This document shows, one piece after another, positions 40,836 through 48,993 of a stretch of DNA of 64,000 bases; the stretch's first letter is position 1, and the number at the start of each line of letters is the position of its first letter. The stretch is taken from positions 558,001-622,000 of the forward strand of contig CAJPFK010000001.1 of NCBI GenBank assembly GCA_905339275.1, given 5' to 3'. Both the position numbers and the translations under genes were made by a program. Origin of the DNA: Methylophilaceae bacterium. Its GTDB lineage: Bacteria; Pseudomonadota; Gammaproteobacteria; Burkholderiales; Methylophilaceae. The notes under the pieces are model-generated. The model did not search any database and had not been told where the DNA came from. It worked only from the letters and a program-made list of their open reading frames with translations.

Positions 40836-41609
40836 ATGATCCCAACCCTCGTCTTTGACATCGAAACCGTTCCCGATACCGACGGCCTGAAAACCTTGCT
40901 GGACCTGCCGCCGGAAACCCCGGCGGAAGAGGTCGCCAATATCGCTTTCCACAAACGCCGCCAGCAGAATGGCAGCGACTTCCTGCCGCTGCATCAGCAT
41001 CGTGTGGTCGCCATCTCCTGCGCGCTGCGCGAAGGCGATCAATTCAAGGTCTGGACGCTAGGCAACGCGGATGCATCGGAGCAGGAGATCATCCAGCGCT
41101 TCTTCGACGGCATTGAGAAATACACTCCCAACCTGGTATCGTGGAACGGCAGCGGTTTCGACCTGCCCGTGCTGCATTACCGCGCCATGATCCACGGCAT
41201 ACAGGCGCCGCGCTACTGGGATATGGGCGATGACGACCGCGAATTCAAATGGAACAACTACATCAGCCGCTACCACATGCGGCACCTGGATCTGATGGAT
41301 GTGCTGGCGATGTACAGCGGCCGCGCCAATGCCCCGCTGGACCAGATGGCTCAACTGTGCGGCTTTCCCGGTAAACTGGGGATGGATGGCAGCAAGGTGT
41401 GGGATGCCTATAAGAACGGCGAGATCGAGGCGATTCGGAATTACTGCGAGACGGATGTTGCGAATACCTATCTGGTATTTTTAAGGTTTCAGTTGATGCG
41501 CGGGCAGCTAAATCAGGAATCGTATACGTCAGAGGTCGAACTGGTGAGAAAAACACTGGAAAGTGATGGTGTGCCACATTGGCAGGAGTTTTTACAAGCC
41601 TGGAATTAA
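40836..41609 (+). CDS. Predicted PolB-type 3'-5' exonuclease
   Basis: This is a 257-residue DEDD-type nuclease related to the proofreading domain of family B polymerases. Exo I is LVFDIETVPDTDGL near the N-terminus, exo II is NLVSWNGSGFDLPVLHYRAM, and the late aspartate is in IRNYCETDVANTYLVFLRF. It is a stand-alone exonuclease with no polymerase domain. A role in repair or RNA processing is possible but not shown by context. It is the last chromosomal gene before the cassette-like region. Confidence 0.88.
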   Translation: MIPTLVFDIETVPDTDGLKTLLDLPPETPAEEVANIAFHKRRQQNGSDFLPLHQHRVVAISCALREGDQFKVWTLGNADASEQEIIQRFFDGIEKYTPNLVSWNGSGFDLPVLHYRAMIHGIQAPRYWDMGDDDREFKWNNYISRYHMRHLDLMDVLAMYSGRANAPLDQMAQLCGFPGKLGMDGSKVWDAYKNGEIEAIRNYCETDVANTYLVFLRFQLMRGQLNQESYTSEVELVRKTLESDGVPHWQEFLQAWN

Positions 41610-41618
41610 TCAAATGGC

Positions 41619-41681
41619 GTTTAAACCGGATATTATTATGGCGCCCTTTGGTTGGCATGGCCACGATTTAAGGCGTTAGAC
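41619..41681 (+). repeat. attC-like site 1 (before the SMR cassette)
   Basis: The right core GTTAGAC (41675-41681) fits GTTRRRY exactly. The partner box GTTTAAAC (41619-41626) pairs with it if one A bulges out. The inner arms (TTATTATGGC and GGCCACGATTTAA) pair imperfectly. The site begins nine bases after the exonuclease stop codon. Confidence 0.45.
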
Positions 41682-41693
41682 AGTCGAAAGGAA

Positions 41694-41738
41694 GTGGGGA
41701 CGACCTCACCGCTCCAGTATAAATCGGGGACGACCCCG
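41694..41738 (+). promoter_or_regulatory. Guanidine-II (mini-ykkC) riboswitch
   Basis: Two hairpins each present an ACGA tetraloop: GTGGGG-ACGA-CCTCAC at 41694-41709 and CGGGG-ACGA-CCCCG at 41725-41738, with a 15-base linker. Paired hairpins with ACGR loops are the defining feature of the guanidine-II riboswitch, which turns on translation when guanidinium joins the two loops. The ribosome-binding site AAAGGA (41748-41753) starts nine bases after the second hairpin. The downstream gene is an SMR transporter, the usual regulated partner. Confidence 0.92.
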
Positions 41739-41759
41739 GCATTTGTGAAAGGAAAACAC

Positions 41760-42077
41760 ATGTCTTGGGTCATACTCACTATTGCGGGGTTATTTGAGAT
41801 CGGCTGGGCAATCGGGCTGAAATACACCGAGGGTTTCACCCGATTGTGGCCTACCGTTGGCACGGTCTTGTCAATGATCGTCAGCCTTTGGCTGCTGGGC
41901 ATTGCCATGAAGTCGCTACCGGTCGGTACCGCATACGCTGTTTGGGTTGGCGTTGGCGCTGTTGGTACCGTAGTGCTGGGCATCGTGCTGCTCGGAGAGC
42001 CTGCAAATACTGCCCGGCTCATCAGTGTTGCACTAATTGTTGCCGGTATTGTTGGACTTAAGCTGGCATCGGCCTGA
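41760..42077 (+). CDS. gdx: Guanidinium exporter, SMR family (Gdx/SugE type)
   Basis: This is a 105-residue four-helix proton-coupled exporter that works as an antiparallel dimer. The essential Glu13 is present in [12 protein letters not shown]. The [21 protein letters not shown] stretch is typical of the Gdx (guanidinium) subtype rather than the Qac subtype. The ATG at 41760 is set by AAAGGA at 41748-41753; the longer open frame upstream covers the riboswitch and is not translated. The stop codon TGA lies inside the attC-like box GCCTGAC. Riboswitch and gene together would form a self-contained guanidinium-sensing export cassette. Confidence 0.93.
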   Translation: MSWVILTIAGLFEIGWAIGLKYTEGFTRLWPTVGTVLSMIVSLWLLGIAMKSLPVGTAYAVWVGVGAVGTVVLGIVLLGEPANTARLISVALIVAGIVGLKLASA

Positions 42078-42135
42078 CATTGTGGTCGAGAGGGGCATGC
42101 TGCTTGCAGAGCGCCCCTCACCTTTGACGTTAGAT
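42072..42135 (+). repeat. attC-like site 2 (between the SMR and DUF4260 cassettes)
   Basis: The left core is GCCTGAC (42072-42078), containing the SMR stop codon; the right core is GTTAGAT (42129-42135), an exact GTTRRRY. Between them GAGGGGC (42090-42096) pairs with GCCCCTC (42113-42119). GGT and ACC also pair outside this stem, with three extra bases left unpaired on one side, recalling the extrahelical bases of attC. Unpaired spacers separate the core pair from the inner stem. Confidence 0.6.
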
Positions 42136-42148
42136 ACTAGGGGAAATC

Positions 42149-42538
42149 ATGGCAGGTGCCGTATCTGGTGGGGTAAGAAGCATTCTTCGGATTGAAGGCT
42201 TGTGCGTCCTTCTTGCCAGCTTGTTTGCTTACTCAAAGTTCGGGGCTGGCTGGGGCGTGTTCGCCTTGTTCTTTCTCGCGCCGGACTTGTCGCTTTTTGG
42301 ATACCTTGCCAGGCCCGGGATTGGCGCCCTGTTGTACAACGTCGCTCATTCATATGCCTGGCCCATCCTGATACTGGGCGTTGGCATTTTCATACACGAA
42401 CCTCTTGCAACAGCCGCTGGCATCATTTGGGTGGCACACATCGGCTTTGATCGCGCACTTGGCTATGGCCTCAAATATTCGTCCGGCTTCCGGTTCACCC
42501 ATCTGGGCGTTATTGGGCGCGGCCCTGATGGCGCCTAG
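42149..42538 (+). CDS. DUF4260 family membrane protein
   Basis: This is a 129-residue inner-membrane protein with about four hydrophobic segments. It has the DUF4260 pattern (RIEGLCVLLASLFAYSKFG, FLAPDLSLFGYLARPGIGAL, YNVAHSYAWPILILG, HIGFDRALGYGLKY). The function of the family is unknown. AGGGG at about 42139-42143 gives a good ribosome-binding site 13 bases after the attC-like core. The TAG stop lies inside the next attC-like core, so the gene has cassette geometry at both ends. Confidence 0.88.
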   Translation: MAGAVSGGVRSILRIEGLCVLLASLFAYSKFGAGWGVFALFFLAPDLSLFGYLARPGIGALLYNVAHSYAWPILILGVGIFIHEPLATAAGIIWVAHIGFDRALGYGLKYSSGFRFTHLGVIGRGPDGA

Positions 42539-42580
42539 TAATTCATTGTAACCGCTATGCGGCCTGATGATGCGTTCGGC
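42533..42580 (+). repeat. attC-like site 3 (after the DUF4260 cassette, degenerate)
   Basis: The left box GCCTAGT (42533-42539) contains the DUF4260 stop codon; the right box is GTTCGGC (42574-42580). Inner stems CCGC-TAT-GCGG and TCAT/ATGA can form. The boxes deviate from the attC consensus (GT instead of AC, and C at the first R), so this may be a decayed terminal site. Confidence 0.4.
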
Positions 42581-42637
42581 TATTCATTGCATCACATGGC
42601 AATCCAAAAAACTGAATTTCCATTTTTGATCAGGAAA

Positions 42638-43720
42638 TTATTCCACTTCCTCATCCCGTTGCCGCCTGGCCCGGACCCCTTCTGCCAGCGTATCCAGTAA
42701 TTTCACCGTATCTTCCCAACCCAGGCAGGGGTCGGTAATGGATTTGCCGTATTCCAGCGTGCAGCCGGGTGTGTGGTCCTGCCTGCCTTCATTGAGGTGG
42801 GATTCGACCATGACGCCCATGATGCGGTTATCGCCATTGGCGAGTTGTCGGGCGACGTCGGCAGCGACTTCCATTTGCAGCTTGTATTGCTTGCGGCTGT
42901 TGGCATGCGAGCAGTCGATCATCACCTTGGCGTTGAGGCCGCTGCTGGCGAGTTCCTTGGCGGCCTTATCTACATTCGCGGCATCGTAGTTGGGCGCTTT
43001 GCCGCCGCGCAGGATCACGTGGCAATCTTCATTGCCGCTGGTGGAGATGATGGCGGAGTGCCCGGCCTTGGTTACCGAGAGAAAATGGTGCGGGCTGGAG
43101 GCTGCCTTGATGGCATCGACCGCGATGCGGATGTTGCCGTCCGTGCCGTTCTTGAAGCCGACCGGGCAGGAGAGTCCTGAGGCCAGTTCTCGGTGGACTT
43201 GCGATTCGGTGGTGCGTGCGCCGATGGCGCCCCAGCTCACGAGGTCGGCGGTGTATTGCGGCGTGATGGTATCCAGAAATTCCGTGCCGGCAGGCATGCC
43301 GAGCTCGTTGACTTCCAGCAGGAACTTGCGTGCCAGTTCCAGGCCGGTATTGATGTCGAAGCTGCCGTCCAGGTGCGGGTCGTTGATCAGGCCTTTCCAG
43401 CCTACCGTGGTACGCGGTTTCTCGAAATAGACGCGCATGACGATCAGCAGGTCGTGCGACAGGCGTTCATGTTCACCCAGCAGACGCCTGGCGTATTCGA
43501 CACCTGCCTTGTAGTCGTGGATGGAGCAGGGGCCGATGATGACCAGCAGGCGGTCGTCCGCGCTATGCAGAATGCCGTGGATAGCCGCGCGCGTCGCCAG
43601 GATATTCTCGGTGGCGGACGTGCTGGCCTGCAGGTTTTCGAGCAGCTCGGAAGGGGGCCGGAGCTCCTTGATTTCCTTGATGCGGACGTCGTCGGTACTG
43701 AATTTCTGTAACTGGTTCAT
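42638..43720 (-). CDS. aroG: 3-deoxy-7-phosphoheptulonate (DAHP) synthase, class I
   Basis: The first enzyme of the shikimate pathway condenses phosphoenolpyruvate with erythrose 4-phosphate. The sequence follows the AroG/F/H type: [20 protein letters not shown] at the N-terminus, then [67 protein letters not shown] and the metal-site region [12 protein letters not shown]. The ATG at 43720 aligns with the usual start; an upstream ATG at 43762 would add 14 residues and neither has a clear ribosome-binding site. The feedback specificity (Phe, Tyr or Trp) cannot be read by eye. Confidence 0.93.
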   Translation of the reverse strand: MNQLQKFSTDDVRIKEIKELRPPSELLENLQASTSATENILATRAAIHGILHSADDRLLVIIGPCSIHDYKAGVEYARRLLGEHERLSHDLLIVMRVYFEKPRTTVGWKGLINDPHLDGSFDINTGLELARKFLLEVNELGMPAGTEFLDTITPQYTADLVSWGAIGARTTESQVHRELASGLSCPVGFKNGTDGNIRIAVDAIKAASSPHHFLSVTKAGHSAIISTSGNEDCHVILRGGKAPNYDAANVDKAAKELASSGLNAKVMIDCSHANSRKQYKLQMEVAADVARQLANGDNRIMGVMVESHLNEGRQDHTPGCTLEYGKSITDPCLGWEDTVKLLDTLAEGVRARRQRDEEVE

Positions 43721-43889
43721 TGCAAATGGCTGCCTGGCTTCTAGCTTTTGGATCAAGTCCATGATTTTACTGCAAGATGACTCAAGTCATGAGATTAAAC
43801 CGTTCAGATTCGCATATTGGGGGCAAAATACCAGGCTGGAAGCGTTTGAGATTGGAGTGCCAGCATTAATCTGCTGTAAAATCCCGGCC

Positions 43890-45227
43890 ATGCAAAATTA
43901 CCCTATCGCACTCCCAACGGCAGTCGTCGAGTCGCTGGACCAGGAAGCTCGTGGCGTAGCCCATGCTGAAGGTAAAGCCATCTTTATTGATGGCGCATTG
44001 CCCGGCGAGAACGTGACCTATAAAACCCTCAGGCGCAAACCGAGCTATGAATTTGCCGAAGTCGGCGAGATCATCAAGGCCTCCAATTCGCGCACAGAGC
44101 CCAAATGCCGGTATTTCGGCATCTGTGGCGGCTGTGCCATGCAGCATCTGGAGTTTTCTGCCCAGGTGGCAGCCAAGCAGCGCATGCTGGAATCCAATCT
44201 CTGGCATATCAGCAAGATTAAACCCGAGCGGATTCTACCGCCGATCTATGGGCCCGCATGGGGCTATCGTCACAAAGCGAGGTTACGCGCGCGTTATGTG
44301 CCGGGCAAGGGCGGCGTGCTGGTCGGGTTTAACGAGAAGGCCAGCAGTTTTGTGGCGAACATGCAGAGCTGCGAGGTTCTGCCGCCGCATGTTTCCGGCC
44401 TTATCGTGCCTTTGCAGGCGCTGATCGGCCAACTGAGCATCCGCGACCGCCTGCCGCAGATCGAGGTAGCCGTGGGCGAAGAGGCGACCGTTCTCCTGCT
44501 GCGTATCCTCGAACCGCTGCAACCGCAGGATGAGCCGTTGCTGCGGGAATTCGCCGACCGGCATCAGGTGCAGATATGGACGCAAACAAAAGGCCCGGAT
44601 ACGGCGGCTCCTTTCCATCCATTGAACGGTGCGCCGTTGCAATACCGCTTGCCGGAATACAATTTAACCTTTCCTTTCAAGCCTACCGAATTTACCCAGG
44701 TTAATCCGCACATCAACCGCGTGATGATCCGCCGCGCGATGCAATTGCTTGAGCCCGGTTCGCATGAGCGCATCGCCGATTTCTTTTGCGGTCTTGGCAA
44801 TTTCACGTTGCCGATAGCGCGCAGCGGGGCAAAAGTCTTCGGTTTTGAAGGGTCTGCTGCGCTGGTGGAGCGGGCAGTAGAAAGCGCGGCTTTGAACGGT
44901 TTAAGCCTGCTGACTGAATTCAGCGAAGCGGATTTGTTCCTGATGACACCGGAAAAGCTCAGCGCGCTGGGTCATTTCGACAAATGGCTGATCGACCCGC
45001 CGCGCGATGGCGCGCTCGACCTGCTGAAATCGCTGCCTAATGCCGATCAGGCAGGGCTGCGCCCCGGGCGGATTGTCTATGTCTCATGCAACCCGGCGAC
45101 TCTGGCGCGCGATGCCGGCCTGCTGGTGCTGCAAAAGGGTTATCGCCTGAAAGCCTGCGGTATTATCAACATGTTTCCGCATACCACGCATGTCGAGTCG
45201 ATTGCAGTATTCGAATCGATGGAGTAA
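43890..45227 (+). CDS. rlmD: 23S rRNA (uracil-1939-C5)-methyltransferase RlmD
   Basis: This is a 445-residue SAM-dependent RNA methyltransferase. An N-terminal TRAM domain (about 5-60) is followed by the Fe-S cysteines in [15 protein letters not shown] and a further one in MQSCEVLPP. The SAM site is [16 protein letters not shown], and the catalytic cysteine is in [15 protein letters not shown]. The open frame extends upstream to 43521, but the family homology begins at the ATG at 43890. Confidence 0.93.
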   Translation: MQNYPIALPTAVVESLDQEARGVAHAEGKAIFIDGALPGENVTYKTLRRKPSYEFAEVGEIIKASNSRTEPKCRYFGICGGCAMQHLEFSAQVAAKQRMLESNLWHISKIKPERILPPIYGPAWGYRHKARLRARYVPGKGGVLVGFNEKASSFVANMQSCEVLPPHVSGLIVPLQALIGQLSIRDRLPQIEVAVGEEATVLLLRILEPLQPQDEPLLREFADRHQVQIWTQTKGPDTAAPFHPLNGAPLQYRLPEYNLTFPFKPTEFTQVNPHINRVMIRRAMQLLEPGSHERIADFFCGLGNFTLPIARSGAKVFGFEGSAALVERAVESAALNGLSLLTEFSEADLFLMTPEKLSALGHFDKWLIDPPRDGALDLLKSLPNADQAGLRPGRIVYVSCNPATLARDAGLLVLQKGYRLKACGIINMFPHTTHVESIAVFESME

Positions 45228-45277
45228 GTTTTTGCAGTGGTCGTCAACTGCATAAAACCTCTTTGATCAGGAATTAT

Positions 45278-46753
45278 TTGCGCAGCTTCATTTTTCTTGC
45301 GGTGTTTGGCCTGCTTGCCGCATGCGGCAGGCCCGATGCGCATCATGAAATCCGCATGGCGCTGGCACAGGCGCCCATCAACCTCGACCCGCGTTATGCT
45401 TCCGATGCCGCTTCGGAGCGCGTCAATCGCCTGATATACCGCGCACTGGTCGATTTTGACGAGGCATCGAGACCGCGCCCCGATCTGGCGGATTGGCAGG
45501 TCATTGCTCCTGATCACTATCGCTTCAGGCTTTCGCATGCGGACAGCCGGTTCCATGACGGCACATCGCTCGATGCTGCCGATGTGGCAGCGACCTACCA
45601 TTCCCTGCTGGCCTTGAAGGATTCCCCGCATACGGCGGAGTTTGCCAATATCTCCAGCATCAGCGTTGTCAACGACGATACGGTCGATTTTTTCCTGCAC
45701 CAGCCGGATGACATGTTTCCTTCACGGTTAATCATGGGCATTCTGCCTGCCGAAAAAGTCGGGGCAAAACATGACTTCAGCCGGCAACCGGTCGGCAACG
45801 GCCCGTTGCGCTTCGTCTCGTGGAAAGGCGTGCTGCAGCTTGAGCGTATCGCAGATGGCCAGGCATTCCTGTTGCAGGAGGTCAAAGACCCGACGGTGCG
45901 CGTGCTCAAGCTGTTACGCGGCGAGATTGACATGCTGCAAGGCGATTTGCCGCCGGAACTGGTGAAATACCTGAAACGGCAAGCCGGCATCCGGCTGGAC
46001 GAAGTGAGCGGTTCCAACTATTCCTATCTCGGTTTCAACCTGCGGGATGCGCAAACCGGTAACCTGCTGGTCAGGCGGGCGATCGCCCATGCCATCGATC
46101 GCCGGGCGATTCTCAGGGACGTGCTGGTGGGCGGCAGCCGCGCGGCAGGCGCGATTCTGCCGCCCGAACATTGGGCAGGCAACCGGAACCTGCCGGCCTA
46201 TGATTACGATCCGCAGCTTGCACGCAAACTGCTGCAGGAGGCGGGCGTCCAGTTGCCGCTCAAGCTGGTCTACAAGACATCCACGGATGCGCAGCGGGTG
46301 CGCCTGGCGACCGTCATGCAGGCGCAGATGCGCGATGCGGGGATAGAACTGGAAATCCTCAGCCTGGATTGGGGTACGTTCTTCGATGACGTAAAGCATG
46401 GTAAATTCCAGCTCTACGGCCTGACCTGGGTCGGCATCAGGACGCCGGAAATCTACAGGCTGGCTTTCCATAGTCAGTCAGTGCCGCCCAGGGGGGCGAA
46501 TCGGGGCCGTTTTGGCGACAGCGTGACCGACGACCTGATCGCGCGCGCCGACTGGCATGCGGTCAGCGCGCGCGTGAATGAACTGCTGCCTTATGTGCCG
46601 CTCTGGTATGAAGGGCAGTTTGTTGCCATGCGGAAGAATCTGAGCGATTACGCCATCAAGCCGGATGGCAACTGGGACGGATTGGCAACCGTCAGGAAAA
46701 CAGCAATGAGCCAGCATCAATGGGCAGAATCAGCGAGGGCACATGCGGATTGA
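45278..46753 (+). CDS. Peptide-binding lipoprotein, ABC transporter family 5
   Basis: This is a 491-residue solute-binding protein of the DppA/OppA family. The N-terminus gives a lipoprotein signal (RSFIFLAVFGLLAAC, lipobox LAAC), so the mature protein is membrane-anchored. The body contains the family's SRFHDGTSLDAADVAATYHS and VRRAIAHAIDRRAIL segments. A TTG at 45278 with CAGGAA upstream is the best start; a TTG at 45263 is an alternative, and the frame stays open much further upstream into rlmD. It overlaps the next gene by 11 bases and starts the operon with the YkuD-family enzyme, two permeases and nagZ. Murein peptides are the likely ligand by context. Confidence 0.85.
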   Translation: MRSFIFLAVFGLLAACGRPDAHHEIRMALAQAPINLDPRYASDAASERVNRLIYRALVDFDEASRPRPDLADWQVIAPDHYRFRLSHADSRFHDGTSLDAADVAATYHSLLALKDSPHTAEFANISSISVVNDDTVDFFLHQPDDMFPSRLIMGILPAEKVGAKHDFSRQPVGNGPLRFVSWKGVLQLERIADGQAFLLQEVKDPTVRVLKLLRGEIDMLQGDLPPELVKYLKRQAGIRLDEVSGSNYSYLGFNLRDAQTGNLLVRRAIAHAIDRRAILRDVLVGGSRAAGAILPPEHWAGNRNLPAYDYDPQLARKLLQEAGVQLPLKLVYKTSTDAQRVRLATVMQAQMRDAGIELEILSLDWGTFFDDVKHGKFQLYGLTWVGIRTPEIYRLAFHSQSVPPRGANRGRFGDSVTDDLIARADWHAVSARVNELLPYVPLWYEGQFVAMRKNLSDYAIKPDGNWDGLATVRKTAMSQHQWAESARAHAD

Positions 46754-47249
46754 AGTTTCGATAGCCGGTCAGCAATTGCGTCTGCTGAATGAACATGGCG
46801 AGGTCGAGGCCAGCTATCCCGTATCGACTGCGATCAATGGCCCCGGCGAGGCCAGGAACAGTTGCTGCACGCCACGCGGCCGGCATATCGTCCGCGCTAA
46901 AATCGGTGCAGGCGCGCCGCTCAACAGCGTCTTTGTCGGGCGGCGCCCGACCGGTGAAATCTGGACGCAGGCGCTCGCGTTGCAACAGCCCGATCGCGAC
47001 TGGATATTGACGCGCATTCTCTGGCTTTCCGGTACGGAGCCCGGATTCAACAGGCTGGCCAATGTCGATAGCATGCAGCGCTATATCTATATTCACGGCA
47101 CGCCGGATGACCAGCCGATGGGCGTGCCGCATTCCCACGGCTGCATCCGCATGCGCAACCGGGATGTCATCGCCTTGTTCGACAAGGTGCCGGTGGGTAC
47201 CGCGGTGCATATCCTCGAAACCGGTTTCACGGAAACCGCCAGTGCTTAA
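46743..47249 (+). CDS. YkuD-family L,D-transpeptidase fold enzyme, probably a cytoplasmic L,D-carboxypeptidase
   Basis: This is a 168-residue YkuD domain with the full active site: His118 in YIHGTPDD and SHGC at 131-134, with Cys134 as nucleophile. There is no signal peptide or membrane helix, so the protein should stay in the cytoplasm, where there is no peptidoglycan to cross-link. Signal-less YkuD enzymes that act as L,D-carboxypeptidases in murein recycling are known (ElsL in Acinetobacter, LdcV in Vibrio). Its position inside a peptide-transport operon that ends in nagZ supports this role. It overlaps both neighbours (11 and 8 bases). Confidence 0.85.
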   Translation: MRIEVSIAGQQLRLLNEHGEVEASYPVSTAINGPGEARNSCCTPRGRHIVRAKIGAGAPLNSVFVGRRPTGEIWTQALALQQPDRDWILTRILWLSGTEPGFNRLANVDSMQRYIYIHGTPDDQPMGVPHSHGCIRMRNRDVIALFDKVPVGTAVHILETGFTETASA

Positions 47250-48153
47250 GCGTTTGCTGGGCGTGGTGCCGGTGGTCTTCGGCGTGCTTCTGCTGACTTT
47301 CCTGCTGGTGCACCTAGTGCCGGGCGACCCGGTAGAAGTCATGCTCGGCGAGTCCGCAAGCAGCGCGGACCGCGGCCGGCTGAGGGCGGAACTGGGGCTG
47401 GATCAGCCTGTCGTCGTGCAATTCGGCAATTACCTGGGCCGGCTGGCGCAGGGCGATTTCGGAAACTCTATCCACAGCCGTTTGCCGGTTTCCGCCATGC
47501 TGGCAGAACGGCTGCCGGCAACAATCCGGCTGGCGCTGCTGGCCCTGGGTATTGCGATCGTCATCGGCTTGCCGCTAGGCATCATCGCCGCACTCAAGGC
47601 GAACCGCTGGCCGGACAAAATCGCCACACTGAGCAGCCTGACCTTTTCGGCGATGCCGCATTTCTGGCTGGGGCCTGTGCTGATGATGGTATTTGCGCTC
47701 TGGCTCGGCTGGTTGCCGGTGAGCGGCATGGATTCATCGGCATCCATCGTGCTGCCTGCGCTGACCCTGGGCTTCGGCCTGAGCGCAATCCTGACGCGCA
47801 TGACACGCGCAAGCCTGCTCGAAGTGCTCAACGAGGATTTCGTCCGTACCGCACGCGCCAAAGGCTTGCAGGAACGCGATGTCATCCTGCAGCACGCCCT
47901 GCGTGCCGCCTTGTTGCCGGTGGTCACCATCGTCGGCCTGCAACTCGGCGGGCTGCTGGCAGGAACGGTCATCACCGAAACGGTATTCGGCTGGGACGGT
48001 ATCGGCCGCTTGCTGGTGGAATCCATCGAAAAACGCGATTACCCGGTCACGCAAGCCTGCGTGCTGGTCATTGCGCTGATCTACGTGCTGGTCAACCTGC
48101 TGACGGATTTGACCTATGCCAGGCTGGACCCGCGTGTCCGGTATGCTAGTTAG
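47242..48153 (+). CDS. Peptide ABC transporter permease, DppB type
   Basis: This is a 303-residue inner-membrane permease with six predicted helices. The first is VVPVVFGVLLLTFLLVHLVP, with the conserved HLVPGDPVEVMLGE that follows. The cytoplasmic EAA loop is present (ARAKGLQERDVILQHALRAA). The start is GTG at 47242, overlapping the YkuD gene by eight bases. It pairs with the DppC-type permease downstream. No ATP-binding subunits are encoded in this operon, so the transporter must borrow ATPases from elsewhere. Confidence 0.92.
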   Translation: MLKRLLGVVPVVFGVLLLTFLLVHLVPGDPVEVMLGESASSADRGRLRAELGLDQPVVVQFGNYLGRLAQGDFGNSIHSRLPVSAMLAERLPATIRLALLALGIAIVIGLPLGIIAALKANRWPDKIATLSSLTFSAMPHFWLGPVLMMVFALWLGWLPVSGMDSSASIVLPALTLGFGLSAILTRMTRASLLEVLNEDFVRTARAKGLQERDVILQHALRAALLPVVTIVGLQLGGLLAGTVITETVFGWDGIGRLLVESIEKRDYPVTQACVLVIALIYVLVNLLTDLTYARLDPRVRYAS

Positions 48154-48162
48154 GCAGCTGCC

Positions 48163-48954
48163 ATGAAAAACTGGCCCGGCTATGTGCTTGTCTTCTGGCT
48201 GCTCGCGGTCTTCTTCGCCCATGCATTCGACCTCGCGCCGAACCGGATTGGTCTCGACCATATCTTGCAGCCGCCGGGTGCGCTTGCGTGGCTTGGCCAT
48301 GATGATCTCGGCCGCAATATCCTCAGCCGGATATTGGCCGGCGCGCAGGTTTCAGTCACGGTTGCCCTGGTCGTGACTGCCATCACCCTGAGTTTCGGCG
48401 TCACGGTCGGGCTTGTCGCCGGCTATTTCGGCGGCTGGGTCGACAGGGTGCTGATGCATGTCACGGACGTGTTTCTCGCTTTCCCCGGCATCCTGCTCGC
48501 AATCGCTTTTGCCGCGGTGCTCGGGCCGGGCCTCAACAACCTGGTGCTGGCGCTCTGCCTGACATCCTGGGTCGGCTATGCCAGGCTGACCCGCGCGCAA
48601 GCGCTGTCCCTGCGCGGACGGCAGCATGTGCAGGCCGCCGAATCGCTGGGGGCGACAACGCCTCGCATCATGCTCAGGCACATGCTGCCGCTGCTCGCTG
48701 CACCGCTGGTGGTCGAGGCAACCTACAGCATCGCCGGGCTGGTAATTGCGGAAGCCAGCCTTTCCTTCCTCGGTCTGGGCATCCAGGCGCCGCAAGCCTC
48801 ATGGGGTTCCATGCTGCGCGACGGCGTGCGTTACATGCTGGTCGCTCCCCATTATGTGCTGGCAGTCGGCTTGAGCCTGATGTCGCTGGTGTTGGCAGTC
48901 AACGTGTTGGGCGATACACTGCGCGACAAACTCGACGTAAAAAACGTCAATTAA
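48163..48954 (+). CDS. Peptide ABC transporter permease, DppC type
   Basis: This is a 263-residue permease and the partner of the DppB-type protein nine bases upstream. It has an N-terminal helix (WPGYVLVFWLLAVFFAHAF), then HDDLGRNILSRILAGAQVS, which is diagnostic for DppC/OppC, and an EAA loop (ALSLRGRQHVQAAESLGATT). It ends with SLMSLVLAVNVLGDTLRDKL. Its length is at the short end for the family, because the usual N-terminal cytoplasmic extension is missing. nagZ follows after 39 bases. Confidence 0.92.
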   Translation: MKNWPGYVLVFWLLAVFFAHAFDLAPNRIGLDHILQPPGALAWLGHDDLGRNILSRILAGAQVSVTVALVVTAITLSFGVTVGLVAGYFGGWVDRVLMHVTDVFLAFPGILLAIAFAAVLGPGLNNLVLALCLTSWVGYARLTRAQALSLRGRQHVQAAESLGATTPRIMLRHMLPLLAAPLVVEATYSIAGLVIAEASLSFLGLGIQAPQASWGSMLRDGVRYMLVAPHYVLAVGLSLMSLVLAVNVLGDTLRDKLDVKNVN

Positions 48955-48993
48955 GCATTCAAGAATCAAAGCACTCAAGCAAAGGTCAATAGC

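Larger units (their letters stand above)
41619..42580 (+). mobile_element. Two-cassette integron-like array without integrase (CALIN-like)
   Basis: Three attC-like sites flank two small same-strand genes, an SMR exporter and a DUF4260 protein. Each gene begins shortly after a GTT-type core box and ends with its stop codon inside the first core box of the next site. That is the standard geometry of integron gene cassettes. No integrase, attI or cassette promoter is seen. The first two sites look better than the third. The call rests on visual matching of core boxes and stem pairing. Confidence 0.6.

Noticed and set aside
42090-42119. GAGGGGC/GCCCCTC hairpin as an intrinsic terminator of the SMR gene
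   Set aside because: There is no T-run, and the stem is better explained as the inner arm of attC-like site 2.
43521-43889. N-terminal extension of rlmD
   Set aside because: The frame is open, but it runs antisense through the start of aroG. TRAM-domain homology begins at the ATG at 43890.
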